A stretch of DNA of 64,000 bases from Microbacterium sp. AG1240 (GTDB lineage: Bacteria; Actinomycetota; Actinomycetes; Actinomycetales; Microbacteriaceae). Position numbers and translations under genes: made by a program. Location: assembly GCF_003635115.1 (NCBI RefSeq), contig NZ_RBXJ01000001.1:682001-746000 (forward strand). Reading direction: 5' to 3'. The notes beneath the pieces are model-generated. The model ran no database searches, had not been told where the DNA came from, and saw nothing but the letters and a program-made list of their open reading frames with translations. Below, one piece after another: positions 31,830-41,347 of the stretch (position 1 is the stretch's first letter; every line of letters starts with the position of its first letter).

Positions 31830-33176
31830 TTGTCCGAAACCCCCGAAGTCGAGCCCGCTCGCACGCGACGGTCGACTCGCCCCTCCGTGGCGCCCGCCGC
31901 CGCCGAGCCGCGGCAACTGACGCGAGCCGAGCTGCGTCGCCTCGCCCAGGGATCGCCCGCGGCTGAGGCCGCGATCGAGCCCCGTCCCGCCGCATCCGCC
32001 CCTGTCGCCCCCGCGCGTCGTCGTTCACGCCCCGCCGCCGACGTTCCCGCCGCATCCGTTCCCGTCGCGGAGGCCGTCGTCGCCGCCACGGCCGAGCCGA
32101 CGCCCACGCTGCTGCCGACGTCTCCCATCGTCCTGCCCACCGCATCGCGCCGCTCACGCGTGCGCCCCCCGCGAGAGACCCCCGCGGTCTTCGAGCTGCT
32201 GACGCCGGGCGATGCGTCGAACGGCCCCATCGCCTTCGCCGCCGCCGCAGCCGATGAAGCGCTCGCCGCCGACGTCGCCTCGGCGGAGGCGGCCGCCGCC
32301 GACGCACGGGCGCAGGAGGCCCTCGACGAATTCGAGGCCGCTGCCCGGCTGTTCGCCTTCACCGGTGAGACTCCCGTGCAGGTCGCCGCCGAAGCCCTCG
32401 CCGATGATGCTCCCGCGGAGGCCGCGCACGTGCCCGCACGTCGCCGCGGGCTCCTGTCGTTCAAGCGCGTCGCGACCGCCTCCTTCTCGATCGGCGTCTT
32501 CGGCGTCGTCGGGCTCATGGCCGTCGGCATGACGACCCCGGTCGGGGCTGTCGCCGCGGCCCAGGGCACGTCGTCCACCAGCGCGAACCTCCTCGTCGCC
32601 TCGGACGTCGCGCGCGAGCCGGGCGAGATCCAGGCGTATGTCGCCCCCGCCGACGTGCAGGCCGGTTCGCTGGAGCGCACCGACGGGTACGAGGCCGCGT
32701 CGTTGGCGAAGATCGCCGCCGACTCGGGCATCACGAACTTCTCCGACTTCTTCGTCAACGACCCGACGGCGGCCATCCAGTGGCCGTTCTCTGTGGGCGT
32801 GCCGATCACCTACGGCTTCGGCATGCGCTCGGGCAAGATGCACGAGGGTGCCGACTTCGTACCGGGCGCCGGCTCTCCGGTGCAGGCGATCGCCGACGGC
32901 ACGGTACGGATCGCGACCGAGTCGGGCGGCGCATACGGCGTCACCGTCGTCATCGATCACATCATCGATGGCGAACTGGTCTCGAGCCGCTACGCCCACA
33001 TGCAGTACGGGTCGCTCAAGGTCTCGGCGGGCGAGAAGATCACCGTCGGAACCGTCGTCGGCAACACCGGCAACACGGGCCGTTCGTTCGGCGCGCACAC
33101 GCACTTCGAGATCCTCGCGGGCGGGACGACCGCCATCGACCCGATCCCGTGGCTCCGGGAGCACGCCGGAGGCTGA
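31830..33176 (+). CDS. M23-family peptidoglycan endopeptidase with membrane anchor
   Basis: The 448-residue protein likely begins at TTG 31830 (MSETPEVEPARTRR). An Ala/Pro/Val-rich cytoplasmic part (1-210) is followed by a transmembrane helix (about 214-238) and an extracellular linker. The LytM/M23 domain starts at about residue 325. Zinc ligands are visible: HEGAD with His338 and Asp342, and HTH with His423 and His425. It should cleave peptide cross-links in the wall during growth or division. An unusually long cytoplasmic N-terminus may take part in regulation. Confidence 0.9.
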   Translation: MSETPEVEPARTRRSTRPSVAPAAAEPRQLTRAELRRLAQGSPAAEAAIEPRPAASAPVAPARRRSRPAADVPAASVPVAEAVVAATAEPTPTLLPTSPIVLPTASRRSRVRPPRETPAVFELLTPGDASNGPIAFAAAAADEALAADVASAEAAAADARAQEALDEFEAAARLFAFTGETPVQVAAEALADDAPAEAAHVPARRRGLLSFKRVATASFSIGVFGVVGLMAVGMTTPVGAVAAAQGTSSTSANLLVASDVAREPGEIQAYVAPADVQAGSLERTDGYEAASLAKIAADSGITNFSDFFVNDPTAAIQWPFSVGVPITYGFGMRSGKMHEGADFVPGAGSPVQAIADGTVRIATESGGAYGVTVVIDHIIDGELVSSRYAHMQYGSLKVSAGEKITVGTVVGNTGNTGRSFGAHTHFEILAGGTTAIDPIPWLREHAGG

Positions 33177-33240
33177 CTCGATTTCTTGAGGATGCCGCGG
33201 CTCTGGTATTCTCTTCTAGTTGCCCAGCATCGCTGGGTAC

Positions 33241-33312
<72 letters not shown>

Positions 33313-33346
33313 CGAAGCATCCATGTCACTCCACCGGATGCTGTGC

Positions 33347-33423
33347 GGCGGGGTAGCTCAGTTGGTGAGAGCGCACGACTCATAATCGTGAGGTCGCGGG
33401 TTCAAGCCCCGCTCCCGCTACCA
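33347..33423 (+). tRNA. tRNA-Met (anticodon CAT)
   Basis: Acceptor GGCGGGG pairs with TCCCGCT (33413-33419) including two G-T pairs, with discriminator A33420 and an encoded CCA. The anticodon stem-loop CACGACTCATAATCGTG carries CAT. The G-rich initiator anticodon stem (GGG/CCC) is absent, so this is elongator Met (or an Ile-CAU species). Confidence 0.95.
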
Positions 33424-33454
33424 CGAAAAGCGCCCCTCGTAAGGGGCGCTTTCG
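33424..33454 (+). terminator. Terminator of the tRNA operon
   Basis: CGAAAAGCGCCCC-tcgtaa-GGGGCGCTTTCG, a perfect stem with A/T-rich base immediately after tRNA-Met. Confidence 0.88.
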
Positions 33455-33473
33455 TGTTCATGCTGCGGACACG

Positions 33474-34523
33474 TCAGAAGTCGAGCGAGAACACCCTCCG
33501 GGCGGTCCGCTCGAAGAAGTTGGCCTTCTCGGCGTCGCTGATCGGCAGGGCCTCCTGCGCATCCACCTCCGCGGCGTCGTACTGGTAGGGGTAGTCCATC
33601 GCGTACATCACGCGGTCGGCGCCGATCACCTCGCGCGTGAACATGATCGCCGGTGCCCAGGGCATCCCCGACGTGGTCAACCAGATCTGGCTCGAGAAGT
33701 ACGCCGACGGCGCTTGGCGGAGAGGCTTGATGCTCTCGTACCTCCCCGACGCGACCTGCTTGGCGTGCATGTGGTCGATCCGGTGCAGCCAGAACGGGAG
33801 CCCCTCGCCGAGGTGCCCGACGACCACGCGCAGACCGAGGTGCCGGTCGAGCACGCCCGAGGTGATGATGCGCAGCAGATGCAGGCCCGCACTCGCACCG
33901 AACCCGTGGACGGCGCCGTCCAGGCCCGCCTCGTGATAGGGCGCGATCATGCTGTCGGGCGGTGTGTTCGGGTGCAGGTAGAGCGGCACGTCCAGTGACT
34001 CCAGCTCGGAGAGGAGCGGCGCGAAGCGGGGATGGTCGATGTACGAGCCGCGGATGTGGTCGTTGAGGATCAGTCCCTTCAGGCCCAGCTCGGTCACGGC
34101 CCGCCTCAGCTCGGCCACCGCCGCATCCACGTCTTCGAACGAGACGGCTGCGAGCGCGGAGAACCGGGTCGGGTGCTCCCGGCTCAGTGCCGCGAGGCGG
34201 TCGTTGCTGAGACGGGCGATGTCGATGCCTTCCCGCGCGTCGAGCACCTGGGTGCCGGGGGCGGTGAGGGCGAGCACCTGGTGGTCGATCCCCGTGGCGT
34301 CCATGTCGGCGATCCGTTCTTCGGCCGCGCTCTGCAGCCGCGCCACGACCGCCTGCGGCTGCGGGTGCGTCGAGCCGAGGAAGTATCCCATCAGGCTCGA
34401 GAATCCGATGTCGTCGATCGTGCGCTCCGACAGATGCCGGCGGTAGAGGGCGATGAGCTCGCTCGGCGCCCAGGCCTCCTCGGTCGCGATGCGCAGGTGG
34501 GTTCGGCGGTTGTCGTCGGTCAC
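33474..34523 (-). CDS. Amidohydrolase-superfamily decarboxylase, 2,3-dihydroxybenzoate decarboxylase-like
   Basis: GTG start at 34523 gives 349 residues. The N-terminal strand IATEEAW (Glu15/16) matches the E-E-A pattern of 2,3-dihydroxybenzoate/gamma-resorcylate decarboxylases in the ACMSD subgroup. Further ligands are His in LYLHPN, His in VVVGHLGEGLPFWLHRID, and Asp in YAMDYPYQYDA. Such enzymes remove CO2 from aromatic carboxylates with a divalent metal. It is the last gene of the eight-gene operon; its start overlaps the upstream ThDP-enzyme stop. The operon context supports a catabolic role, with exact substrate unknown. Confidence 0.82.
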   Translation of the reverse strand: MTDDNRRTHLRIATEEAWAPSELIALYRRHLSERTIDDIGFSSLMGYFLGSTHPQPQAVVARLQSAAEERIADMDATGIDHQVLALTAPGTQVLDAREGIDIARLSNDRLAALSREHPTRFSALAAVSFEDVDAAVAELRRAVTELGLKGLILNDHIRGSYIDHPRFAPLLSELESLDVPLYLHPNTPPDSMIAPYHEAGLDGAVHGFGASAGLHLLRIITSGVLDRHLGLRVVVGHLGEGLPFWLHRIDHMHAKQVASGRYESIKPLRQAPSAYFSSQIWLTTSGMPWAPAIMFTREVIGADRVMYAMDYPYQYDAAEVDAQEALPISDAEKANFFERTARRVFSLDF

Positions 34524-36313
34524 GTCGTGTGCCCTTCTCCGAGCGACGCGGTGTCGGCGCCCGGTGTCGTGTTCTCGTGAGTCGTCGTCGGTTCGGATGC
34601 TTGGTCGGAGATCGCGTGCATGCGCACCGTCACGACCGCGGAGACGCCTTCCGCCGTCTTCGCAAGGCCTGTGCGCAGCGCCGCGTGGAGTTCCGAGAAA
34701 TCGGTGACGAGCCCGCTCCAGGCGTCTCCGGCCGCCGCGGCGACACCGCCGAAGTCGGCGCTCTGCTGCAGGTTCACCCAAAGCCGATCGGTCCGGGCGG
34801 CTACTCCGTCCGGGTGCAGGCGCTCCAGATTGCGTTTGGTCGCGTTCCATCCGCCGTTGTCGAGCACGACGGTGAGGACCGGCAGACCGTAGTGACGGGC
34901 GATCCAGTAGGTCGACGAGGGTGCGCTGAAGAAGAAGGTGCCGTCTCCGACGATGCTCACGACCGTGCGATCGGGTGCGGCGAGCTTGACCCCGAGCGCT
35001 CCGCCCCCCGACCAGCCGAGCGACGTTCCGCGATTGCCGTACAGCGTTCCGGGCAGCTCGCGGGGCAGATGCTTCCACACGGCGGGCGCCGCGGAGATGG
35101 CTTCGTTGACGACGATCGCGTCGTCGTCGAGCAGGTCGTGGAGTGCGCGGGCGACGGTCGCGGCGGTGAGCCTCCGGGCGTCGCGGTCGGCGTCGGCCTC
35201 GTCGTCCCATGCTTGTCGCACGGCTCGGCCGAGATCGGCGCCGCGGGCGGCGCGGAGCGTTGCGGCGTCATCGGCAGCCGGCGGACAGCGATCGAGCAGC
35301 TGTCGCAGGACGAGTCCGCTGTCGGCCCCGACGAACCGCTCGGCGGGCACGTACCAGAGGGGGAGTGACACCTGCAGCGGATCTTCGTTGACCACGAACA
35401 CCCGGGCGTCCGGCCGCGGGCGGCCGATCGCGTCGACCCAGGGCACGTCGGTGTCGATGGCGAGGATCACGTCGGCCTCGCGCAGGAGCCGGTGGGGATC
35501 GTCTCCGCCGTGGAGCGGATGCTGCCGGGGGAAGCTCAGCACCTCCGCGTTGTGTTCGACGACGACGATGCCGAGTCGCTCGGCCAGCTCGACCAGCGCG
35601 GCGACGGATGCGCGGTCGCGACCGAGGTAGGTCGTGATGATCACCGGGGCGGTCGCCGCGGCCAGCGCCGCGAAGATCTCATCCGCCGCATCCTCGGACG
35701 CGGGGTTCGCGGCGACGGGCGCCCACTTCGCCACGTCGATGGAAGCCGGCAGGGCGCGGTCGGCCAGCGCTTCGCGGGCGGCGGTCACGTACACCGGGCC
35801 CGCGGGGGCGCTGCGGGCGATCTGCAGCGCGCGGTGCATGATCTGGCCGGTGTTCGCCGCGGTGCGGATGTCGTAGCTCCACTTGACGTAGGGCCGCACG
35901 ATCCCGTGCTGATCCGCCACGTCCTGCAGGTGGTTCACGAACGAGTTCCGGCTCCCGGGGAGCTCCCCCTCGAGGGTGTACGGGGTCAGCCCGGCGAAGA
36001 CGAACACCGGCACGCGCGACCTCGCGGCGTTGTGCACGGCGCCGCCCAGGTTCGCCGTCCCGACGTCGGTGTGCACGAAAACCGCCTGCGGCTCACCGGT
36101 GACGAGCGCGTACCCGTGCGCCGCGCTCAGCGCGCTGTACTCGTGGGGGCACAGGATGACGACGGGCGTGTCGATCCCGTTCTCCCGGTCCTGCGCCAAC
36201 GCCTCGATGATCGCGGGGTGGTCGCTGCCGAAGTTCGCGAACAGGTGCGTCACACCCGCGGCGCGCAGCGCATCGACGATGAGCGCGCCGGCGGTGCTCT
36301 CGTGCGGCGTCAT
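34520..36313 (-). CDS. Thiamine-diphosphate-dependent enzyme (decarboxylase/acetolactate synthase superfamily)
   Basis: The 597-residue protein has the three-domain ThDP fold: the N-terminal domain with the conserved Glu in LCPHEYSALSAAHGYAL, a central NAD/FAD-like domain, and the C-terminal ThDP motif GDGTFFFSAPSSTYWIARHYGLPVLTVVLDNGGW (GDG through N-x-G). It is closest in organisation to benzoylformate decarboxylase-type or acetolactate synthase-like proteins. In an operon with an aldehyde dehydrogenase, a 2-oxo acid decarboxylase producing an aldehyde is the simplest reading (inference). Start and stop overlap both neighbours by four bases. Confidence 0.85.
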   Translation of the reverse strand: MTPHESTAGALIVDALRAAGVTHLFANFGSDHPAIIEALAQDRENGIDTPVVILCPHEYSALSAAHGYALVTGEPQAVFVHTDVGTANLGGAVHNAARSRVPVFVFAGLTPYTLEGELPGSRNSFVNHLQDVADQHGIVRPYVKWSYDIRTAANTGQIMHRALQIARSAPAGPVYVTAAREALADRALPASIDVAKWAPVAANPASEDAADEIFAALAAATAPVIITTYLGRDRASVAALVELAERLGIVVVEHNAEVLSFPRQHPLHGGDDPHRLLREADVILAIDTDVPWVDAIGRPRPDARVFVVNEDPLQVSLPLWYVPAERFVGADSGLVLRQLLDRCPPAADDAATLRAARGADLGRAVRQAWDDEADADRDARRLTAATVARALHDLLDDDAIVVNEAISAAPAVWKHLPRELPGTLYGNRGTSLGWSGGGALGVKLAAPDRTVVSIVGDGTFFFSAPSSTYWIARHYGLPVLTVVLDNGGWNATKRNLERLHPDGVAARTDRLWVNLQQSADFGGVAAAAGDAWSGLVTDFSELHAALRTGLAKTAEGVSAVVTVRMHAISDQASEPTTTHENTTPGADTASLGEGHTT

Positions 36314-37794
36314 GAGGCGGCCGAGCCGGGGATCGGCTGCACGTCGACGCTGTGGAACTGCAGATACTCGTCGATTCCGTGAGGGGACCCCTCCCACCCG
36401 ATGCCGCTCTGCTTCCATCCGCCCATCGGGATCTCTCGCGTCCCGGTGTGCGAGAACATCGCGCTGTTGACGAACGTCACCCCGGCCTCGATCCGCCCCG
36501 CGACCGCCAGAGCGTGCTCGCGCGACGTCGACCAGACCGACGAGCACAAGCCGTACTCCGTGTCGTTCGCAAAGGCGATGGCCTGCTCCTCGGTGTCGCA
36601 GACGATCACGGGGAGGATCGGTCCGAACTGCTCCTCGCGCACGATCTCGTCGCCCTGCTGGGCGTCGAGCACGAGCGCGGGCAGGAGGAAGTTCCCCTGG
36701 TCCCATGTCGAGGGATCCAGCCGGGAGCCGAGCACGCGCACGTCGCGCCCCGCTGCGCGCGTGCGCTCGAGCAGCTCGCTCACCCGGGCGAACTGCCCCG
36801 GGTTGTTCACCGGCCCCATGTCCGACCGCTCGTCCTGGGCGTCTCCGACGGTCATCGCCGACACCCGGGCCACCAGCAGCCGTTCGAACTCCTCGGCGAT
36901 CTCGCGCTGCACGTACACGCGCTTGGTGGCGAAGCACACCTGCCCGGCCCGTCTGTAGGCGGACTGCGCGATGCGTTCCGCGGCGAGCGGGAGATCGGCG
37001 TCGGCGAGCACGATCGCCGGGTCGTTGCCGCCCAGCTCGAAATGCACGGGAAGCAGCGAGTCCGCCGCCTGGCGCATGATGTGCCTCGCGGTGGCCCCGC
37101 CGCCGGTGAACGAGATCTTGCGCACGCGCCGGTCGTCGACGAGGGCGCGCACCACGGGGGCGTCGCCGTTGACGATGGCGATGACGCCTTCGGGGAGCTC
37201 TGCTGCGGCCAGGGTCGCGAGGAGCGAGACAGCCAGCGGGGCGAACGGTGACGGCTTGAGCACGACGGCGTTTCCCGCGGCGATCGCCGGGGCGAGCTTG
37301 TTGGCCGTGAGCAGCACGGGCGCGTTCCACGGCACGACGCACGCCACGACCCCGTAGGGGCGGCGTTCGACCCGCACGAACTCGTCGGTGCCAGGATCAC
37401 CGATCGTCTTGGGCGCCACGGCGTCTTCGAGGTAGTCGGCCACGTCGCGGAAGGAGCCGGCGGATGCTGCGACCTCGCGCCGAATGGTCGAGACGATGCT
37501 GCCGTTCTCGCGCGTGGCGAGATCGATGAGCCGGTCGGCGTGGGCGTCGACGGCGTCGGCGATGCGGCGGAGCCGCTCGACGCGATCCGCAACCGTCGTC
37601 GCCGCCCATCCGGGTGCCGCCGCGGCTGCGGCGTCGACCGCCCGCGCGGCATCCTCCGCCGTCCCGTCTGCGACGACCCCCACGATGTCGGAGGCGCGCC
37701 CCGGGTTGCGCACCTCGAACGTCGCCGCCCCGTACGTCGCGATGCCACCGATCAGATGGCCCTGCACAGCATCCTGGGTCGTGGTGGTGTTCAT
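36310..37794 (-). CDS. Aldehyde dehydrogenase (NAD(P)-dependent)
   Basis: The 494-residue ALDH has catalytic Cys287 in RRAGQVCFATKR and general-base Glu253 in HFELGGNDP. The cofactor region is VVPWNAPVLLTANKLAPAIAAGNAVVLKPS, and the C-terminal motif is EEQFGPILPVI. It should oxidise the aldehyde made by the adjacent ThDP enzyme. The start at 37794 is chosen because GAGGAAGAGA lies upstream. Starts at 37815, 37830 or 37833 would overlap or abut the preceding ATPase gene and are possible through coupling. Confidence 0.92.
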   Translation of the reverse strand: MNTTTTQDAVQGHLIGGIATYGAATFEVRNPGRASDIVGVVADGTAEDAARAVDAAAAAAPGWAATTVADRVERLRRIADAVDAHADRLIDLATRENGSIVSTIRREVAASAGSFRDVADYLEDAVAPKTIGDPGTDEFVRVERRPYGVVACVVPWNAPVLLTANKLAPAIAAGNAVVLKPSPFAPLAVSLLATLAAAELPEGVIAIVNGDAPVVRALVDDRRVRKISFTGGGATARHIMRQAADSLLPVHFELGGNDPAIVLADADLPLAAERIAQSAYRRAGQVCFATKRVYVQREIAEEFERLLVARVSAMTVGDAQDERSDMGPVNNPGQFARVSELLERTRAAGRDVRVLGSRLDPSTWDQGNFLLPALVLDAQQGDEIVREEQFGPILPVIVCDTEEQAIAFANDTEYGLCSSVWSTSREHALAVAGRIEAGVTFVNSAMFSHTGTREIPMGGWKQSGIGWEGSPHGIDEYLQFHSVDVQPIPGSAAS

Positions 37795-37829
37795 GGTCGT
37801 CTCTTCCTCGCTCATCGTGGAACCCCGCA

Positions 37830-38636
37830 TCACGAGCTCGCCGGCATGACGAGCGACAGCAGATGGCTGCGCAGATCGAGGAACTGCCGACTGGCCCGCG
37901 TGTCGACCTGGGAGCGCTCGGCCCCCAGCTTCACGTCGACGACCTCTCGCACCACGCTCGGGTTCTTCGAGAGCACGACGATGCGATCGCTGAGGTAGAT
38001 CGCCTCGTCGATGTCGTGCGTCACGAGCACGACGGTGATGCCGAGTTCACGACGCACCTTGAGGATGAGGTCCTCCAGGTCGAACCTCGTCTGCGCGTCG
38101 ACGGAGGCGAAGGGCTCGTCCATCAGCAGCAGCTCGGGCCGGTACGACAGCGCACGCGCGATGGCGACGCGCTGCTGCATGCCGCCCGAGAGCTCCCAGG
38201 GATACTTCTTCTCGACATGGCCGAGTCCGACGCTCTCGAGCGTCGCGGTCACGCGCGCCGCGCGCTCGGAGCGTGCGACACCGCGGGCCGCGAGCGGCAG
38301 CGCGATGTTCTCCCCGTTGGTGAACCAGGGGTAGAGAGACCTGCTGTAGTCCTGGAAGACCAGTCCGAGCTGCTCGGGCACCTCGGTCAGAGTGCGACCC
38401 TCGAAGCTCACGGCGCCTGAACTGGGGGAGGCGAGGCCGGAGATGCAACGCAGGAGCGTCGTCTTGCCGGCGCCGCTGGGACCGACGATGCAGACGAACT
38501 CGCCCTTGTCGACCTCGAACGACACCGAGTCGATCGCCATGTTGGCGTGGTCGGTGCCCTCGTCGTAGATCTTGCGGAGGTTGTCGACGGCGAGCACCGT
38601 CTCGGTGGCCGTGGGAAGCGCTGGTGCGATGGTCAT
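37830..38636 (-). CDS. ABC transporter ATP-binding protein, NitT/TauT type
   Basis: The 268-residue ATPase has Walker A GPSGAGKTT, Q-loop VFQDYSRSLYPWFT, signature LSGGMQQRVAIARAL, Walker B LLLMDEPFASVD, and the switch His in LVTHDIDEAI. This matches SsuB/TauB-like ATPases of nitrate, taurine, alkanesulfonate or aromatic acid importers. TAAGGAG precedes the ATG. It couples to the two permeases and the binding lipoprotein encoded just upstream in the operon. Confidence 0.94.
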   Translation of the reverse strand: MTIAPALPTATETVLAVDNLRKIYDEGTDHANMAIDSVSFEVDKGEFVCIVGPSGAGKTTLLRCISGLASPSSGAVSFEGRTLTEVPEQLGLVFQDYSRSLYPWFTNGENIALPLAARGVARSERAARVTATLESVGLGHVEKKYPWELSGGMQQRVAIARALSYRPELLLMDEPFASVDAQTRFDLEDLILKVRRELGITVVLVTHDIDEAIYLSDRIVVLSKNPSVVREVVDVKLGAERSQVDTRASRQFLDLRSHLLSLVMPASS

Positions 38637-38644
38637 GGTGCTCC

Positions 38645-39475
38645 TTAGGAAGAACCGAGCGCGCGCGACCGGTAGTACCAGCGCAGCGCACGCCGCTCGA
38701 TGAAGACGAACAGGAAGTTGAGGCTCGTTCCGATCAACGCGAGCACGAGGATGCCGGTCCACATCTTCTTGATGGCGAACTCGGCCTGCGCCTGCAGGAT
38801 GAAGAAGCCGATGCCGGAGTTGGCGGCGACCATCTCGCTGACGACCATCAGCACGATGCCCACGGTCAGGCTGGCGCGCAGCCCCGCGGCGATCTGCGGT
38901 CCGGCCCCCGGGAGCACGAGCCGGAAGTACGTGCGCCAGCCGCCGAGGCGAAGCGCCTTCGCGGTGTCGAGCTTGACGGTGTCGACGCCGCGCATGCCGT
39001 CGAGGGTGTTGAGCAGGGTGGGCCAGATCGACCCGAGTGCGATGAGGGCGACCTGGCGCGCGTCACCGATGCCGAAGATGGCGATCATCGCGGGCAGCAG
39101 CGCCGGCGCCGGCAGCACGTAGAGGAAGTAGATCAGCGGGTTCGCCGCCACCCGGAGGTACTTCAGGCGCCACATCAGAGACCCGCCGATGACACCCAGC
39201 AGGGTGCCGAACAGGTAGCCGATCAGGAGGTTCCGAAGGCTCACGACGGCGTTCGTCCACGCTCCGAAGACCACCCATTGGTTCCACGTGTCTGTGAGGA
39301 TGGCGCTGAGCGGGGGGAAGAACGGCGATGTGGAGTTCGCGGTCGCGATCCACCACGCGGCGATCAGCAGCAGCGGGAGCCACACGGGGGTCAGGACCTG
39401 GCCCACCCGTCGCCATCCGTTGTTCGTGCGCCGCGGGCGCACCGTCGGTACGACGCTCGTGGTCATCCTGGTCAT
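38645..39475 (-). CDS. ABC transporter permease, NitT/TauT type
   Basis: A 276-residue BPD_transp_1 permease with six membrane helices. The EAA loop region reads DTVKLDTAKALRLGGWRTYFRLVLPGAGPQIAAGLRASL, which contacts the ATPase. A basic cytoplasmic N-terminus (about 1-20) precedes helix 1. Its start overlaps the stop of the second permease by four bases (39472-39475). Two different permeases imply a heterodimeric channel. Confidence 0.92.
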   Translation of the reverse strand: MTRMTTSVVPTVRPRRTNNGWRRVGQVLTPVWLPLLLIAAWWIATANSTSPFFPPLSAILTDTWNQWVVFGAWTNAVVSLRNLLIGYLFGTLLGVIGGSLMWRLKYLRVAANPLIYFLYVLPAPALLPAMIAIFGIGDARQVALIALGSIWPTLLNTLDGMRGVDTVKLDTAKALRLGGWRTYFRLVLPGAGPQIAAGLRASLTVGIVLMVVSEMVAANSGIGFFILQAQAEFAIKKMWTGILVLALIGTSLNFLFVFIERRALRWYYRSRALGSS

Positions 39476-40284
39476 GCCGCACCCACCTTGTTCGACGCGC
39501 GGATGTTCCGCTGGGACTCGTGCCAGTGCATGACGCGTTTCTCGAGGAGGAAGAACGCGCCCGTCAGAGCGATGCCCAGCACCCCGGCCACGATGATGTA
39601 GGCGTACATGGTGGGGTAGGCGACCACGCCCGAGTTCTGGGCGAGCAGGATGTTCCTGCCGATGCCCGCCGCCCCGCCGACGATCTCCGCCACGACGCAG
39701 AGGATGAGCGCCTGCGCCGAGGCGATGCGCATACCGGTCACGAGGTACGGGGCGGCACTGGGGATGCTGATGGCGAGGAACCGTCGGGGTCCGCGGATCC
39801 CGAGCGCCTTCGCGGTGTCGAGCACGATCGGATCCATCGACCGCACCCCGTAGATGACCTGGATGAGGAAGGGCCAGAACGCCGCGAAGCACACGAGGAA
39901 GACCTTCATCGGGAGGGTCGACCCCGCCACCAGGATCACCAGCGGGAGGATCGCGATGGCGGGGATCGCCTTGAAGATCTCGATCACGGGCGCCGCGCTG
40001 CGCTGCGCGAATGCGTTGAAGGCGAGCGCCGTGCCGATGATCAGCCCCAGACCGATCGTGATCACCATGCCGATCACCCAGCCGATGAGCGTCGCGCCGA
40101 TCGCCGGCCACACCCGCCCCGACGCGAACTCCGCCCTGAGGGCGGCCATCGTGCTCGACATCGTCGGGAACTGCGCGGGACTGACCACGCCCCCGACGGC
40201 GACGGCCTGCCAGAACAGCAGCACGATGCCGACGGTGACGACGGGCAGGGCCCAGTTCAGCCATGCGTGCAGGTTCCTGCGCAT
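39472..40284 (-). CDS. ABC transporter permease, NitT/TauT type
   Basis: The 270-residue permease has six helices and an EAA loop (DPIVLDTAKALGIRGPRRFLAISIPSAAPYLVTGMRIA). It is a paralogue of the following permease and forms the other half of the channel. A GGAGAGGAGAGG ribosome-binding site precedes the ATG. The gap to the binding-protein gene upstream is 46 bp. Confidence 0.92.
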   Translation of the reverse strand: MRRNLHAWLNWALPVVTVGIVLLFWQAVAVGGVVSPAQFPTMSSTMAALRAEFASGRVWPAIGATLIGWVIGMVITIGLGLIIGTALAFNAFAQRSAAPVIEIFKAIPAIAILPLVILVAGSTLPMKVFLVCFAAFWPFLIQVIYGVRSMDPIVLDTAKALGIRGPRRFLAISIPSAAPYLVTGMRIASAQALILCVVAEIVGGAAGIGRNILLAQNSGVVAYPTMYAYIIVAGVLGIALTGAFFLLEKRVMHWHESQRNIRASNKVGAA

Positions 40285-40330
40285 CTGCCTCTCCTCTCCT
40301 CGGTGCGTGATCGCCTACTGAGACCGCGGA

Positions 40331-41347
40331 TCACTCGAGAGCGCCGGGCCAGACCACCGTGCTGACGTCCAGGGCCTCCAGCGCCGCCTGGGCCGACTGG
40401 TCGGTGCTGAACTTCACCAGGAGGTCGCGTGCGGTCTCGAACGCGGTCAGGTTGAGAGCCGGGTCACCGCCGATGTTCCAGCGGGCGCCCTCGGCCTGCT
40501 CGGCCGTGATGCCGAGGCCGTCGACGAGCGCGGCTTTCGCCGCATCCGGATCTTCCGTCGCGCCGAGCATGGACTCGGTCATCGCATCGGCGAAGGCGCG
40601 GACGGTGCGCGGGTTCTGGTCGATGAAGCCTTGCGACGTGTTGAACAGCGTCGTGGCCGTGTCGACGAAGAGCTCGCGGTTGTTGTATCCGAGCTCGACG
40701 CCGCCGGCGGCGAGGGCCTCGGCGGCGAAGGGCCACTGCATGATGGCGGCGTCGACGTCTCCGTTCTCGAGCGCCGCCGCCATCTGCCCGAACGGCAGCT
40801 GCACGAGCTCGATGCTCGACGTGTCGGCGCCCGCCCGGTCGGCGAGCTCCCACATCGTCAGGGTGTTGTGCGAGGAGAGCCCGATCGTGGCGACCCTCTT
40901 GCCCTCGAGGTCGGCGAAGTCGGTGATCCCGGAACCCGGCGCCGCGATCGTCAGCGTGCCGTCGTCATCGGGCTGGATCTGGCCCTCGATGGAGGTGATC
41001 GCCCGGATGGGGATGCCGTTCGCGTTGGCCGTCACCACGTGCACGACGGTGGCGAAGCCGACGTCGTAGGTGCCGCTCGCGAGGCCCGAGACGATCGCGG
41101 CGATGTCGGTCTGGGGCGTGATCTCCAGCTCGAGCCCGTGCTCGGCGAAGATGCCCTCCTGGATGCCGTAGTACAGCGGCGCGAACTGCGTCGACGGGTT
41201 GATCGCGACGGTCAGGGTCGCTTTCTCCGGGGCGCCCGACTCCTCGCCGGCCCCCGGCTGCGCCCCTGAGGAGCAGGCGACGAGGGATGCGGCGGCGATG
41301 AGCCCGATGGCGGCGGCGGCGAGCTTTCGTGCGGTGGGTCTGCTCAT
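40331..41347 (-). CDS. ABC transporter substrate-binding lipoprotein (NMT1/SsuA-like)
   Basis: The 338-residue protein has a lipoprotein signal peptide with lipobox SLVAC (Cys25). The mature part starts with TLTVAINPSTQFAPLYYGIQEGIFAEHGLELEI, the hallmark of NitT/TauT-type binding proteins, and continues with the two-lobe pattern (ASGTYDVGFATVVHVV, GKRVATIGLSSHNTL, ALENGDVDAAIMQWPF). The ligand is unknown; by context an organic acid degraded by the neighbouring enzymes. Its start overlaps the stop of the first operon gene. Confidence 0.92.
   Translation of the reverse strand: MSRPTARKLAAAAIGLIAAASLVACSSGAQPGAGEESGAPEKATLTVAINPSTQFAPLYYGIQEGIFAEHGLELEITPQTDIAAIVSGLASGTYDVGFATVVHVVTANANGIPIRAITSIEGQIQPDDDGTLTIAAPGSGITDFADLEGKRVATIGLSSHNTLTMWELADRAGADTSSIELVQLPFGQMAAALENGDVDAAIMQWPFAAEALAAGGVELGYNNRELFVDTATTLFNTSQGFIDQNPRTVRAFADAMTESMLGATEDPDAAKAALVDGLGITAEQAEGARWNIGGDPALNLTAFETARDLLVKFSTDQSAQAALEALDVSTVVWPGALE

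Noticed and set aside
33223..33237. CCCAGC-atc-GCTGGG hairpin before tRNA-Thr as a terminator
   Set aside because: It lies between the tRNA promoter and the mature 5' end, so it is more likely part of the precursor leader. No T-run follows.
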